Assembly: GCA_034440635.1 (NCBI GenBank)
Contig: JAOTON010001261.1
Span: 1-64,000, forward strand
Source of the DNA: Lepas anatifera
Lineage: Eukaryota > Arthropoda > Thecostraca > Lepadidae
DNA: 64,000 nucleotides
Direction of reading: 5' to 3'
Shown here: piece after piece, positions 23,266-34,389 of the stretch
Layout of the letters: every line of letters begins with the position of its first letter
Numbering within the stretch: position 1 is the stretch's first letter
Position numbers and translations under genes: made by a program
The notes under the pieces: model-generated
What the model was told of the DNA's origin: nothing
Databases searched by the model: none
The model's input: the letters and a program-made list of their open reading frames with translations, nothing else

Positions 23266-23736
23266 ACCCTAAAATTTTTATTAGAGACTATCGCAAACGC
23301 TATGCCAAGCTTGAACCGTGTGATGTCAGTCTATAGGCCAGTTCATGGAAACTCCATCCTCCCCAGTTAAAGCAATGGTTGCCGTTCGTTGAGACGAGAC
23401 GGCTGCGTGATTTGAGTCAAGCGAGGGCAGAGTTGTATTTCTCCCGAGAAATGGACTCTACAAAGGTTCTCAAGCTGGAAATTAAAAAAATATGTAGACG
23501 GAATTAAGTCCATTTAGTTCGAAACAATTGTCCGATAATAAATAATCGTCGCCTACGACGAAACAGTGATAGAGCCGGTTAATCGTCACCCTTGACAAGA
23601 AAATGTTCCTTAAAAGCAGAACCTCGTCAGGTTCAGGCTTCTTGTGACCTTCGCAAAATACTGCGCACACGATGTCCGATTTTCCCATCGTTTCTTAAAA
23701 CTGGATGTTTAATGAAAATTGGGGGCCTGCCCCCAC
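23266..23736. other. No recognisable feature
   Basis: An antisense open frame of 68 codons only. Confidence 0.4.
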
Positions 23737-23965
23737 CATAGGGGATTCAGGATCGCCGATGGAGGTCCCCTTGCCGGGGGTGGGACGCCATCCGTACCAA
23801 GTGGGTGCCACTTTTGGCCGGCAAAAGCTTTCAGGTGGGTGCCAAATCCTTTGGCGGGGCGCAGATTTTCGCATCCTGGGGGGAGTGACATTTCAGGAGG
23901 CACCATCGACCGTTCAGAAGAATGCTGTGATCATTTTAGGGGCGCTGAGGGTTAATGAGGGGGAC
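23737..23965 (+). mobile_element. D-type MITE, partial
   Basis: Starts CATAGGGGATTCAGGATCG and follows the D family through GGCCGGCAAAAGCTTTCAGG, GATTTTCGCATCCTGGGG and ACATTTCAGG. The right terminus is not recognisable. Confidence 0.75.
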
Positions 23966-24439
23966 CTGCATTCCTTTCCCACTGGATCCACCTTTGGCTC
24001 CAGCTGTCCCCTCTTCTGACAAGTATCTAAACATATGATTTGAATGGAACCTCCAAACAAAGTTGTATCAATTGCGTTTCAGCCGTTTTACCAGAATCCT
24101 CTCTAAATAAACAGACAGGTGAGGGGAGCCCCGGCAGCCAGTGACAGCTTACATGTTTCGCAACCCAACCACAATGACGGATCCAGGAGGGAAAATTCGT
24201 TTGCTTCTCAGCAGCAAAATATATTCCGATGGTTTGTCCCATTTGTGACCATCTTGTTGGATATTCCCCCTCAAAAAGTAGCCCGTGGTTCTGCCACTGC
24301 ACTGCTCCAGGTCATTGGCGCCAGATGTCCAGCACACAGCAACACAGTGGGAGCATTTGCAGTACGAGTGCCCCTCAGACACGACGATATTTGTGAGAGA
24401 ATTCAATGAGTTGGCGCAATGCCAACCGCCCATTCATCT
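23966..24439. other. Unassigned sequence
   Basis: Open frames of 90-96 codons overlap on both strands; none has a recognised domain. Confidence 0.4.
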
Positions 24440-24726
24440 GTGAAGTCACGTGGTCCAGGTATGGGCGAGAGGGTCAGGGATTTTCAGAGGCGGTGGCAAG
24501 TCAGCCGAAGACTACCCCGTCAGAATGCAGCAAAATCAGTAATTGTGTAATATTTTCTCACGCAGACGTCAGATTAGGAAATAATGGTGACCACTGGAAA
24601 GCTCTTGCAAAAACACACATGAGGAACCCGTTTGTAAACCTATAGGCACCATAGGGTGCGAGATATCCATCCTAAACCAGTCGAGCCTAGTAATGGCAAT
24701 TTCAATTGCGGGGGACTGTACCTCTG
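24440..24726 (+). repeat. Dispersed repeat, inverted partner of 13482-13780
   Basis: See the first copy. It ends at CAATTGCGGGGGACTGTACC, a few bases before an E element. Confidence 0.85.
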
Positions 24727-24733
24727 TTCCGTC

Positions 24734-24977
24734 CAGTGGCGGATCCAGGGGGAAACAAAAACGATATGCCCCCCAAATGGAAAACTAGGGGCAAACTATG
24801 TTTTGCCCCCCAAGCGGTCGACCTCCTTTATGCCCCGACTCCTTTTTAATTTATAAGCAAGATTTCGGTGCTTCAACTCTCAACTTCCAACAAAACCAGT
24901 TAAGTTCAGTGTAAATATTGGATCTTGGATAGAAAGAAGTATCTTGAGCCCATACTTTTTCACCCCGTGACGTGACG
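24734..24977 (-). mobile_element. E-type MITE, truncated by the retrotransposon
   Basis: Begins with the inverted E terminus CAGTGGCGGATCCAGGGGG and runs about 245 bp in reverse along the E sequence to CCCCGTGACG, where RT-like coding sequence starts. The other half is absent. Confidence 0.75.
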
Positions 24978-25012
24978 AGTTCAGAGCTAAAACAACATAT
25001 TCGTAAAAGAAA
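24978..25012 (+). pseudogene. Non-LTR retrotransposon ORF, piece 1
   Basis: Encodes SSELKQHIRKRN, the segment between endonuclease and RT domains that in Jockey/CR1-type elements resembles a basic IxxxIRKRNRL stretch. The frame stops at the start of element H and resumes at 32762 with RLFRDAKKK. The endonuclease domain is missing, so the element is 5'-truncated. Confidence 0.75.
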
Positions 25013-25102
25013 CAGTGACGGATCTAGGATTTCGTTAAGGGGGGGGCCCAGGCTCGGAGGGCGCCGAACCTGGGGGGCGCCGAACCTGAGGGGCGCCAAT
25101 TT

Positions 25103-25594
25103 CAGTCGCGGATCTAGCCGGCCGGTTTGGAAGGGACAAACCACAGTCGAAAAGCAAAAAAAAAACGTCACGCAGTCAAAAGCTGCGCCACCAATATCAC
25201 TTCCCGGAAGAATTTTGGGGTATTTCAGACGAAAAGCCAAAAAAGGGCTCGAGATACTTCTTCCTATCCAAGGCTGGCTATACTATGGAGGTCTGGCTAT
25301 ACTATAACTGAGAATTATTGTTATTTACTCCATGATTCTGATGAAGGGCTGTGCCCGAATATATAATCTTCAGTGTTTTTTACATTTCCGGATTCGAGGG
25401 GACAGGCCAGGGAACATCTTATCAACTTATGTTCTGTTTGAAGTTTAGAGTTGAAACACCAAAATCTTGCTTATAAACTAAAAAGGAGTAGGGGAAAAAG
25501 GAGGTCGATCGCTTTGGGGGCGAAAACATAGTTTTGTCCCGAGCTTTTCCGTTTGGGGAATGCCATTTTTGCCCCCCCCCTGAATCCGCCACTG
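25103..25594 (+). mobile_element. E-type hAT-like MITE, complete, 492 bp
   Basis: Starts CAGTCGCGGATCTAGCCGG and ends CTGAATCCGCCACTG, flanked by a perfect 8-bp duplication GCCAATTT (25095-25102 and 25595-25602). It sits 90 bp inside the left end of H1. The copy at the window start shows E at the same point of H, so E may travel with H. Confidence 0.9.
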
Positions 25595-25602
25595 GCCAAT
25601 TT

Positions 25603-25929
25603 ACCACCCGAAAGGCGGCTAGTGTCAATGAAAAACGCGTTTAAAAAAGGATTTGTAAATGCTTATTTTCATGAAGGCTTCCTCTTAGTGAAGACATCTT
25701 CACGTTTACCATCAAGCATATTTCGGGCCAGCTAACGACTGGTACCTTGGTAGAAAATGCTGAAAGCACCCACTGACGCTAACTGAAGCACGATGAGCAA
25801 ATAATACAGTTATCTTCGGTCATGGCAAAAACTGGGGCGTCGTATCCACCACCTCCACTTATCACAGTTGTCCTGGCTAACGGCTCCATACTGAAATACC
25901 CGATTGACGCTAACTTGAGCCTCATAGGC
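25603..25929. other. Unassigned spacer inside H1
   Basis: No feature recognised between E and the first minisatellite. Confidence 0.4.
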
Positions 25930-26620
25930 CGCAGAACCTCTGCGGGCCTGGGCCCCTGAGTTTTTGGTGACTTCCCTGAGTTTATATCGAGTCCCCTCAG
26001 CTGATCTAGAACCGCTTTAGTTAACTAGGCTCTCACACTGAACTTGAAACCTATATGTCGCTGCTGAAGCCTATTAAGCTTTTCGGGGCCCTTTTATTGG
26101 TATAGGGCCCCATCAACAGGTCCTGGGCCCTCTGAGCTAAAAACTGGAGCTCTGAGCTCTGAGCCCCAAGCTGGATTAGTGTCCCTTAAGCTGGTCATTG
26201 TCCCCTGGGTTGGTATCGTTTTCGTTTAACTGATATAGATCCCTTCAGCTTGTTTGGGGCCCGCAGTGCGTATCTGGACACTAGTTCGGCGAGCCACCCA
26301 GCTAGTCTGGCCCTATTAGTTTTTTGGGCCTTCTGAGCTTCTGCAGGTTCCCCTCAGAGTGTCTGGGCCCCATGAGTTGAAAATTGAACCCCTGGGTTAG
26401 TTTTGGGTCCCTGAGCCTATTTAAAAACCGTTTAGATAGGTAGGCACCCCACGCTGGTCTTGAGAATCCTGTGTTGGCACTGAGGTCAAATGAGCTCGTC
26501 GGGCGCCCTTATCTAGGTCCCCTTAACTGGCACGGGCCCCTCGGCTGATTTTGGAGACCCAAAATCCCTCCTACCGGATTCCACCCACACCAGATTTCCT
26601 GACTCCCTGAGGGCCCCTGG
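25930..26620 (+). repeat. Degenerate minisatellite, unit like GAGCTGATCTGGGCCCCT
   Basis: Units of about 20-25 bp recur with strong divergence (CTGAGTT, GAGCTGG, GGGCCCC blocks). The same motif in a younger state forms the array at 53645-54870 inside element J. Confidence 0.75.
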
Positions 26621-26689
26621 GGGCCATTGCGGATTTTTCCAGGGATCAGCGCTGGGGTCCCTACCCCGAGACAAAGCTTACAACATGTC

Positions 26690-27490
26690 TCTGTCTATAT
26701 ACTCTAGCATCTGCCAGAGTTGAGCTAGAATCATTTTTAGGCACACTTCGCTTCCTCTCGTTACGGCAAATCATCAAATAATGCATAATATGACTATACT
26801 AGGTCAAAACATAAAAATGACCTGACCTATGGGTAGGTCAAGGTCACCATCTAGCCTAGCATAGTCAGTATGCATATGAATCAAGTCACAATAGCAATAA
26901 AAATGGTATCAAAATACGGGTTTTATCAATATTTCCTGCAAAGTAATTGACCCAAGTCTTAAAACCTGCTTAGGAAGCCCCAAATGAACTCTCAGAGGTA
27001 ATATGTCTAAACTTGCAACATGAACCGATAAAGAGGCCTAGCATACTATGATTTGGGGAATCCGAAGGTATTCCAAGCGGCGTCTGCAGACATAGAGCAA
27101 TTTTTCGGCAAATTTCCGTTTTACCCCATGCATTTTCAATGGAGAGGGCATGATTCGTACCTGTCCCTAGGTCATCGATGGGAAAAATCCCGGGATAAAT
27201 CTATTAGTACTTTTTGGGCCCATTATATGGTACAAGCTTGAATTCGATAGGTTCACCCTTTTCTTACTTACGCCACCTTAAACATTTTTGGGGTGAGGTC
27301 ACTTGAACTGCGTTGGTGACCTGACCTGAGATGACACAACCTTAAATTTTGAGGGAAAGTTGCGGAATTGATCAATGATAAGGTGTGACAAGTACTGTGT
27401 CGCTTCGCGCCGACGTTTTTTCGTGCCACTGGGAGACCTCGAGGGGGTGTTCAAACACCCCCCCCAACGGGCCGGAACGGGGCGCGAATA
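26690..27490 (-). mobile_element. Family B element, truncated on its left side
   Basis: Co-linear in reverse with the complete B at 14573-15573. It runs from CTGCCAGAGTTGAGCTAG through ATTGACCCAAGTC, CCTGCTTAGGAAGCCCC and GTGACCTGACCTGAG to the hairpin GTGTTCAAACACCCC. Here both halves are contiguous, which defines the uninterrupted B structure. The terminal double repeat is missing. Confidence 0.75.
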
Positions 27491-27744
27491 CTCTAGAACA
27501 GGGCTGAGGCCAAAAGGAAAGGCGCTAAACAATGTCTGCAATTTTTGAGGTCAAGGTCCTTCAAGGTCATTGACCTATTACGGCACAACCCAACAAATTA
27601 GGCCTAATTTACGCTATAGCTAGCGCTGTGCCCAGGCTTACCAATGACCTTTGATCAAGCATTGATCATCAAGGCCAGTGACCTTTAAAATTGACCTGTA
27701 ACCTTGATCTAAACACTGAATAACCTTTACTTTGATGTAATAGC
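27491..27744. other. Unassigned spacer with TGACCT/AGGTCA hexamers
   Basis: Contains several AGGTCA/TGACCT hexamers (27548-27720), but no element boundary is visible. Confidence 0.4.
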
Positions 27745-30700
27745 ATGCGTCATAATAGGTGTCGTAACATTATGCAACGTCATTTAGGGGCTGTCCAGGA
27801 GTACCTGTGCTCATCAGGGACACTTATGCTCTCTGGAGGTGCCTTTGCTTCGATGAGGCACCTGTGCCACCCAGGGGCGCCTTCGCTCCCCAATGGACGC
27901 AACCTAGCTATCCAGGGGCATCTTTGCTGTTCCGGGGGTGCCTTTGATACCCAGTGCCCAAGGGGAGCTTTTTCTTATCCAGGTTCACCTTGGTATTTAG
28001 GGGCGTATTTTTATTCAAGGTAACCTATACTACCCAGTGGCGCCTACCCTATGCAAGGGGCGCTTAGGCTATCCAGGGGGCGGCAATTTGCTATACATAG
28101 GGCGCCCTTATGCTCTACATGGGCACCTCATTCAGAGGGTGCCTCTGATATTCAGGGGCGCTTTTCCTATCAGCAGGGTACCTGTGCCATCTTGGGGCTA
28201 TTCTTATCAAGGGACGCTGCTGTTATTCAGGAATACCTACACCACTGTCGAAGGTCGCCTTTGCTATCCAGAGGCGCCTTTACTTCTTAGGAAGTTTGGC
28301 GCCCGTGCTTTAAGGAATGCTTTGGCATCGATTGATTGCTCTATTATTGGGCTAAGGTGCGCGTGAACCTTGAGCTCATGTAGCGCCCATATTGTTGCTA
28401 AGGAACGCTTATGCTATCAAAGGGCGCCTTTACTATCCAGGGCCGCTGTTTTATTCAAGGCAGTCTGCTCTATCCACGGGCATCTGATATTTCGGGGGCG
28501 GTGCCTAGGTTATTCAGGAGGCGGCTTTTTTCTCCACAGGGGCGCACTATTGCTTTCCAGGGACGCCGTTACTGCCCAGGGGTGTCTTTCTATCCAGGGG
28601 CGCATATGCTGTCTAGATGTATTTTTCAATCACAGACATGATTGAAATACATGCCCCTACGTTATCCTGGGGTGCTTTTTGTCTCCGGTGAGGCGCTATT
28701 TTTCTCTTTCGGCACCAGTTTATTAAAGGGCACCTATGCTGTCCAGAGAACCTTTGTTATCTGGGGTTGCCTTCGCTGTTAAGGGGCGCCTTTGCTACCC
28801 AAAGGGAACATTTTACTTAAATGGAGTGCCTATTTCCATCTAAGCGGCACATATGCTGTCTTGGAGCGCCTTTGCAAACATGGGGCACACTTTTCTATCC
28901 AGGTGCGCCTTTGCACTTGAGGGGGCGCCTCTGCAATCCAGGAGGAGCCCAAAATAGATGGAGAATAAAAATTCTGAAATAAGGCGCTCGAACACTGAAA
29001 TAAAGTGCCTAGTTATCAGAAAGAGGCGCTCATCTGCTTAGCGGGGAGGACTGCTGGTTGGTGAGGGCAGCGTTCTCGGAAGTGGGGCGCACATACTGAA
29101 AAAGACACCCGGTTGCAGCGATGGAGCACTAAGCCTTCAGTTATAGGTTAACGAAATGTGGTTTAAGGCAGTCCATGCTCAAATTGAGCGCTCGAGCCCT
29201 GTAACAGAGCGCGCGACTGTCGGACAGGTGTGCCAAACCATAGACAATAGGGAAACTGAAGATGGAAAGGGACACCTATGATATCCTGGGGGCGCCTGTA
29301 CTCTCAGGTGAGGCGCTTGTTTTCTTTCTTAGGCGCCTAGTTTATCCATGACCGCCTATGCTGTCCAGATCATCTATTTCAAGAAGGGTTAACTTTGCTG
29401 TCCAGGGGCGCCTTTGCTATCCAAGGGCGCATATGATATATGTAGGGCGCTTTATGCAGAGGGCGCCTTGGCTGTCCAAGGGCGCCGTCCTAACCAAAGG
29501 CCGCCTTTCACTTCCCTGAAGTGCCTATTTCTATGTAAGGGGTGCATATATTATCTAGGAGTGCCCTTGATATACGGAGACGCCTTTTTGTCCAGCGGCG
29601 CCTTTGCTCTTGAGGGACGCTGCTCCAATCCAGGGTAGCTGAAGATGGATAAGGCACATCCATGTTATACAGGGGGAGCCTGTACTTTCCAATGGGGCGC
29701 CCATTTTCCTTCTCAAGCACCTAGTTTATTAAGAGAGCGCCTAGGCTATCCAAGGGCGCCTTTACTATCGAAGGGGTGCCTTCCTAGGGGCACCTTTGCT
29801 GTCCAAAGCACTTGTGTCCAGGGTTGTCTTTGCTGTCCAGTGGCGCCTCCAAAAGTGCATATGATATCCGTGGGCGCTTTATCCAGTGGGTGCCTGGACT
29901 ATCAAAGGGCACTTTTTCTATCCAAGGGTTGCATTTATTTTCCTGAAGTGCCTATTTCTATCTAAGGGGCTCCTATTCTGTCCAGGGCACCTATGTTTCC
30001 CAGATTTGCCTCTGCTGTCCAGGGACGCCTTTGCTATCCAAGGACACCTTTCTTAACCAAGAGGGGCATTTTGCTTTCCTGGAGCACCTATTTCTATCTA
30101 AGGGGCGCATATGTTATCTAGGAGCGCCTTTGATACCAGGAGGTGGCTTTTTGTCCAAGGGCGCCTTTGCTCTTGGGGGGCGCTGCTCCAATCCAGGGCA
30201 GCTGAAGGTGGATAAGGGACATCTATGTTATACAGAGGGAGCCTGTATTTCCCAGTGGGGCGCTCGTTTTCCTTCTCGGGCTCCTAGTTTATCCAGGGGG
30301 CGCCTAGGCTATCCAAAGGCGGCTTTTCTATCGAAGGGGTGCCTTCCTAGGGGCGCCTTTGCTACCCAGGGGCGCCTTTGCCGTCCACAGCACTTGTGTT
30401 ATCCAGGGTTGTCTTTGCTGTTCAGGGGCGCCTTTGCTATCCAAGGGTGCATATGACATCCGTAGGGCGCTTTTTCCAGTGGGCGCCTAGGCTATCAAAG
30501 GGCGCCTTTTTCTGCTCAAGGTGAGCATTTTATTTTCCTAAAGCGCCTACTTCTATCTAAGGGGCGCTTATGCTGTACGGGGTACATATGTTACCAAGAT
30601 TTGCCTTTGCTGCCCAGGGGCGCCTTTCCTAGCCAAGGGCGCCAATGATATCCGTAGGGCGCTTTTTCCAGTGGGCGCCTAGGCTATCAAAGGACGCCTT

Positions 30701-32650
30701 TTTCTGCCCAAGGTGAGCATTTTATTTTCCTAAGGCGCCTACTTCTATCTAAGGGGCGCTTATGCTGTACGGGGGTTCATATGTTACCAAGATTTGCCTT
30801 TGCTGCCCAGGGGCGCCTTTCCTAGCCAAGGGCGCCTATGGTATCCGTAGGGCGCTTTTTCCAGTGGGAGCCTAGGCTATCAAAGGGCGCCTTTTTCTGC
30901 CCAAGGTGAGCATTTTATTTTCCTAGGGCGCCTACTTCTATCTAAGGGGCGCTTATGCTGTCTGGGGTACATTTGTTACTAAGATTTGCCTTTGCTGCCC
31001 AGGGGCGCCTTTCCTAGCCAAGGGCGCATATGATATCCGTAGGGCGCTTTTTCCAGTTGGCGCCTAGGCTATCAAAGGGCGCCTTTTCTACCCAAAGTGA
31101 GCATTTTATTTTCCTAAAGCGCCTACTTCTATCTCAGGGACGCTTATGCTGTCCGGGGTACATATGCTACCAAGATTTGCCTTTGCTGCCCAGGGGCGCC
31201 TTTCCTAGCCAAGGGCGCATATGATATCCGTAGGGCGCTTCATCCAGGGGGCGCCTAGGCTATCCAAAGGCGGGTTTCTATCGAAGGGGGTGCCTTCCTA
31301 GGGGCGCATTTGCTACCCAGGGGCGCCTTTGCCGTCCACAGCACTTGTGTTATCCAGGGTTGTCTTTGCTGTCCAGGGGCGCCTTTGCTATCCAAGGGTG
31401 CATACGACATCCGTAAGGCGCTTTTTCCAGTGGGCGCCTAGGCTATCAAAGGGCGCCTTTTTCTACCCAAGGTAAGCATTTCATATTCCTAAAGCACCTA
31501 TTTCTATCTAAGAGGCGCTTATGCTGTCCAGGGCGCCTAGGTTACCAAGATTTACCTTTGCTGCCCAGGGGCGCCTTTCCTAGAACAGGGCGCATATGAT
31601 ATCCGTAGGGCGCTTCATCCAGGGGGCGCCTAGGCTATCCAAAGGCGGCTTTTCTATCGAAGGGGTGCCGTCCTAGGGGTGCCTTTGCTGTCCACAGCAC
31701 TTGTGTTATCCAGGGTTGTCTTTGCTGTCCAGGGGCGCCTTTGCTATCCAAGGGTGCATATGACATCCGTAGGGCGCTTTTTTCCAGTGGGCGCCTAGGC
31801 TATCAAAGGGCGCCTTTTTCTACCCAAGGTGAGCATTTTATTTTCCTAAAGCGCCTACTTCTATCTAAGGGACGCTTATGCTGTCCGGGGTACATATGTT
31901 ACCAAGATTTGCCTTTGCTGCCCAGGGGCGCCTTTCCTAGCCAAGGGCGCATATGATATCCGTAGGGCGCTTCATCCAGGGGGCGCCTAGGTTATCCAAA
32001 GGCGGGTTTCTATCGAAGGGGTGCCTTCCTAGGGGCGCCTTTGCTACCCAGGGGCGCCTTTGCCGTCCACAGCACTTGTGTTATCCAGGGTTGTCTTTGC
32101 TGTCCAGGGGCGCCTTTGCTATCCAAGGGTGCATATGGCATCCGTAGGGCGCTTTTTCCACTGGGCGCTTAGGCTATCAAAGGGCGCCTTTTTCTGCCCA
32201 AGGTGAGCATTTAATTTTCCTAAAGCGCCTACTTCTATCTCAGGGGCGCTTATGCTGTCCGGGGTACATATGTTACCAAGATGTGCCTTTGCTGCTCAGG
32301 GGCGCCTTTCCTAGCCAAGGGCGCATATGATATCCGTAGGGCGCTTCATCCAGGGGGCGTCTAGGCTACCTAGGGGCGCTTCATCCAGGGGGCGCCTAGG
32401 CTACTCAGGGGTGTATTAGTTCCCCATGGCGCAATCTTGCTATCTAGTGGCGCCTTTTCTTTGCCGGGGCGCTTTTGTTAGCTTTCTAAATTTCATCTGC
32501 AACATTTTACTGGGGCGCAAAAGACCAGTAAAGGCGTCTAATGTTTGGGCAGGGGCGCTTTGCCATGGTTTTAAGGAGTATGTGTTAATTCAAGTGGAAT
32601 AAGTGGTATCTACCACCTTGGCGCACGAGATGGGTACAGGCGCGCCACTC
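27745..32650 (+). repeat. Minisatellite, about 20-bp unit GGGGCGCCTTTGCTATCCA
   Basis: Nearly 5 kb of degenerate units around GGCGCC, TTTGCTAT and CCAGGG. From about 30430 the units are organised in higher-order repeats. Because 3 x 20 bp gives 20 codons without forced stops, several open frames of 70-140 codons appear; they are translations of the satellite, not genes. The copy in H2 shows the same order of variants. Confidence 0.93.
30430..32345 (+). repeat. Higher-order repeats of about 192 and 182 bp
   Basis: The marker CCGTAGGGCGC recurs near 30461, 30653, 30846, 31038, 31229, 31412, 31604, 31768, 31961, 32143 and 32335. Most intervals are 191-193 bp; three are 183, 164 and 182. Two unit types are visible: one with GTGAGCATTTTATTTTCC, the other with CGTCCACAGCACTTGTG. 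They alternate in the right half. Confidence 0.88.
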
Positions 32651-32680
32651 ATATCGGGCGCCGAAGGCGCCCGATATGAG
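32648..32680. repeat. Perfect hairpin near the right end of H1
   Basis: Arms CTCATATCGGGCGCC and its exact inverse are separated by GAA. The corresponding place in H2 (about 47300-47330) has no such inverted repeat. Confidence 0.9.
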
Positions 32681-32761
32681 CTAAGCTATACTGGGGCGCT
32701 TGGGAGCTAAGGGGGGGGCCCGGGCCCCTGGCCCCCCCCTTGGATCCGTCACTGAAAAGAA

Positions 32762-33580
32762 ACAGACTGTTTAGGGATGCTAAAAAGAAGCAACAACTGC
32801 TGGAGCTTAAGAAAAGAACTTGGCCCCATGTTACCCATAACCTTATGCAGCAACAATCTCAGAATGCATGGGCCAAATGGAGACAACAACGGAACACAAC
32901 AACAGCTCTTAACACCAGACTTAAAGCAGCACATATTAAATCATCCGTAACTCAGTTGATAGGAAATAAGCAGAATCCTCATAAATATCACGCCATACTT
33001 GGGAAAATGATAGGCCGGAAACAGACATCGCACATCCCCCCCACTTTTGAACCTCGCGAATGACATGGTCACCAGCGATCAGGAAAAGGCTGAACTTCTT
33101 AATGACTTTTTTGTATTACAAACCCAGCTTGACACAACAGGACTGACGTTACCATAGGACTTGGCACAAACCCAGACTGCAGACGAGCCTTTACCATACC
33201 TCGAAGGTATTCACGTGACTGAGGCTGAAGTACTGCGACTCTTAAATTCCTTAGACGCGAATAAATCAACAGGCCCTGACGAAATTGCCACGAAAGTTTT
33301 AAAAATGACCGCCATTCTGATCGCACGCCCCTTGACATTACTTTTCAATAAATCTCATCAGTTGGGAATGTTTCCTAATGTCTGGAAGATTGCAAACGTT
33401 ACCCCCATATTTAAAAAGAAATGGTCACATTCCGTTTTCCGTAATTATCGCCCAATAAGCTTGCTGTCTTGTGTCTCAAAATTATTGGAAAAATAGTTTT
33501 CGTGCAATATATAGTCACCTGACGACCAACCACAATTTACTTTCTGACAGACAGAGCGGTTACCGACCGAACTATACCTA
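32762..33580 (+). pseudogene. Non-LTR retrotransposon RT, piece 2
   Basis: Continues the ORF from 25012 with RLFRDAKKKQQLLELKKR. Further on are KAELLNDFFVLQTQLD and the N-terminal RT region with NSLDANKSTGPDEI, IARPLTLLFN and YRPISLLSCVSKLLEK, classic for Jockey/CR1-type RTs. Breaks: a frameshift near 33060, a stop at about 33153 and others after 33490. The piece ends at the TA into which the MITE inserted. Confidence 0.9.
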
Positions 33581-34387
33581 CAGGGTGTTTCATAAAGAAT
33601 GATATTTTTGAAATGGTCATAATGCGGCTATAAATAGGTTGTTGTCGTATGATTTACATATCATTCGAAAGCAAATTTTAGGACATTTACGATTATTCGT
33701 ATTTTGATAGCTCTTTTTATAATTTTGCTAGTTCAAAGTAGTCTTAAAAATGAGTAGAAAACACTGTCTATTTTGCCTTCATCAAAAATTTTAGTAGAAA
33801 TCACGTGCGTATCACGTGACAAGTATCACGCCAATGACACTGCAAACATTACATCGTCACTGTGGTGCATCACAGTCCACACGCGCATTGCCTCTGGAAA
33901 TCAATTCTAAAAAACACCTCTCAAGCTTAGGAAAGCTCGGATCCAAGCAAGCAATCCCCAATTGGTTCATGTCCCTTGTTCTTTGGTGAACAGTGACATC
34001 TTTTGCGCTGTGTCCGTCGCATTCAGTCATTCATATGGAAGGTAAGCCAATGAGCCATATGGAGCTTGAGCCAAAAGCTTTAAACTTGTAATATTACTGA
34101 AACTTGTGCCTTTGATGTGCATGCTCACCTGCCATCTTCGCCTGCTAAAGCCTTTTTAGAGTGCTGTCAGCTCCGTGTTCTCAAATATAACCGGGCATAT
34201 GTCATGTTTCTTGCATCATTTTCCGAGCACATTTAAGACGGGGGAAAATATTTGATTCAAATGGAAAATGTTTATAGAAAAATGTCCTACAATTTACCAT
34301 TAAAATGAGCGTTTTGTGGACGGATTTGAAGGATTTTTAGTACTTCACTGAACATTTTAAAAATATCATTCTTTCTGAAACACCCTG
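33581..34387. mobile_element. TA-flanked MITE, 807 bp
   Basis: TIRs of about 30 bp start CAGGGTGTTTCATAAAGAAT on the left and CAGGGTGTTTCAGAAAGAAT in inverse on the right. TA flanks both sides (33579-33580 and 34388-34389). The TA duplication suggests a Tc1/mariner-type origin. No transposase frame. It interrupts the RT gene between palm motifs. Confidence 0.85.
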
Positions 34388-34389
34388 TA

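Larger units (their letters stand above)
25013..32753 (+). mobile_element. Composite hAT-type element H1, 7.74 kb
   Basis: Ends are CAGTGACGGATCTAGG and CCTTGGATCCGTCACTG in inverse, flanked by a perfect 8-bp duplication AAAAGAAA (25005-25012 and 32754-32761). It is inserted in the ORF of a non-LTR retrotransposon, and the RT frame is continuous across the two sides once one target copy is discounted. Inside are a nested E MITE, two minisatellite arrays and a truncated family B element; no transposase. Subterminal sequence has repeated GGGCGCCGAACCT. A partial copy (H2) lies at 43452-47345 and a left end at 1-99. Confidence 0.9.

Noticed and set aside
24734..25594. A single TIR element spanning 24734-25594 with 170-bp inverted arms
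   Set aside because: The arms are two separate E copies in opposite orientation. The right one has its own perfect GCCAATTT duplication, and the left one is truncated next to RT sequence.
27745..32147. Many open frames of 64-141 codons with GAFAIQG / RLGYPRAP-like repeats
   Set aside because: A 20-bp unit gives a 20-codon period without forced stops; frames are the minisatellite itself, lack consistent starts and differ between H1 and H2.
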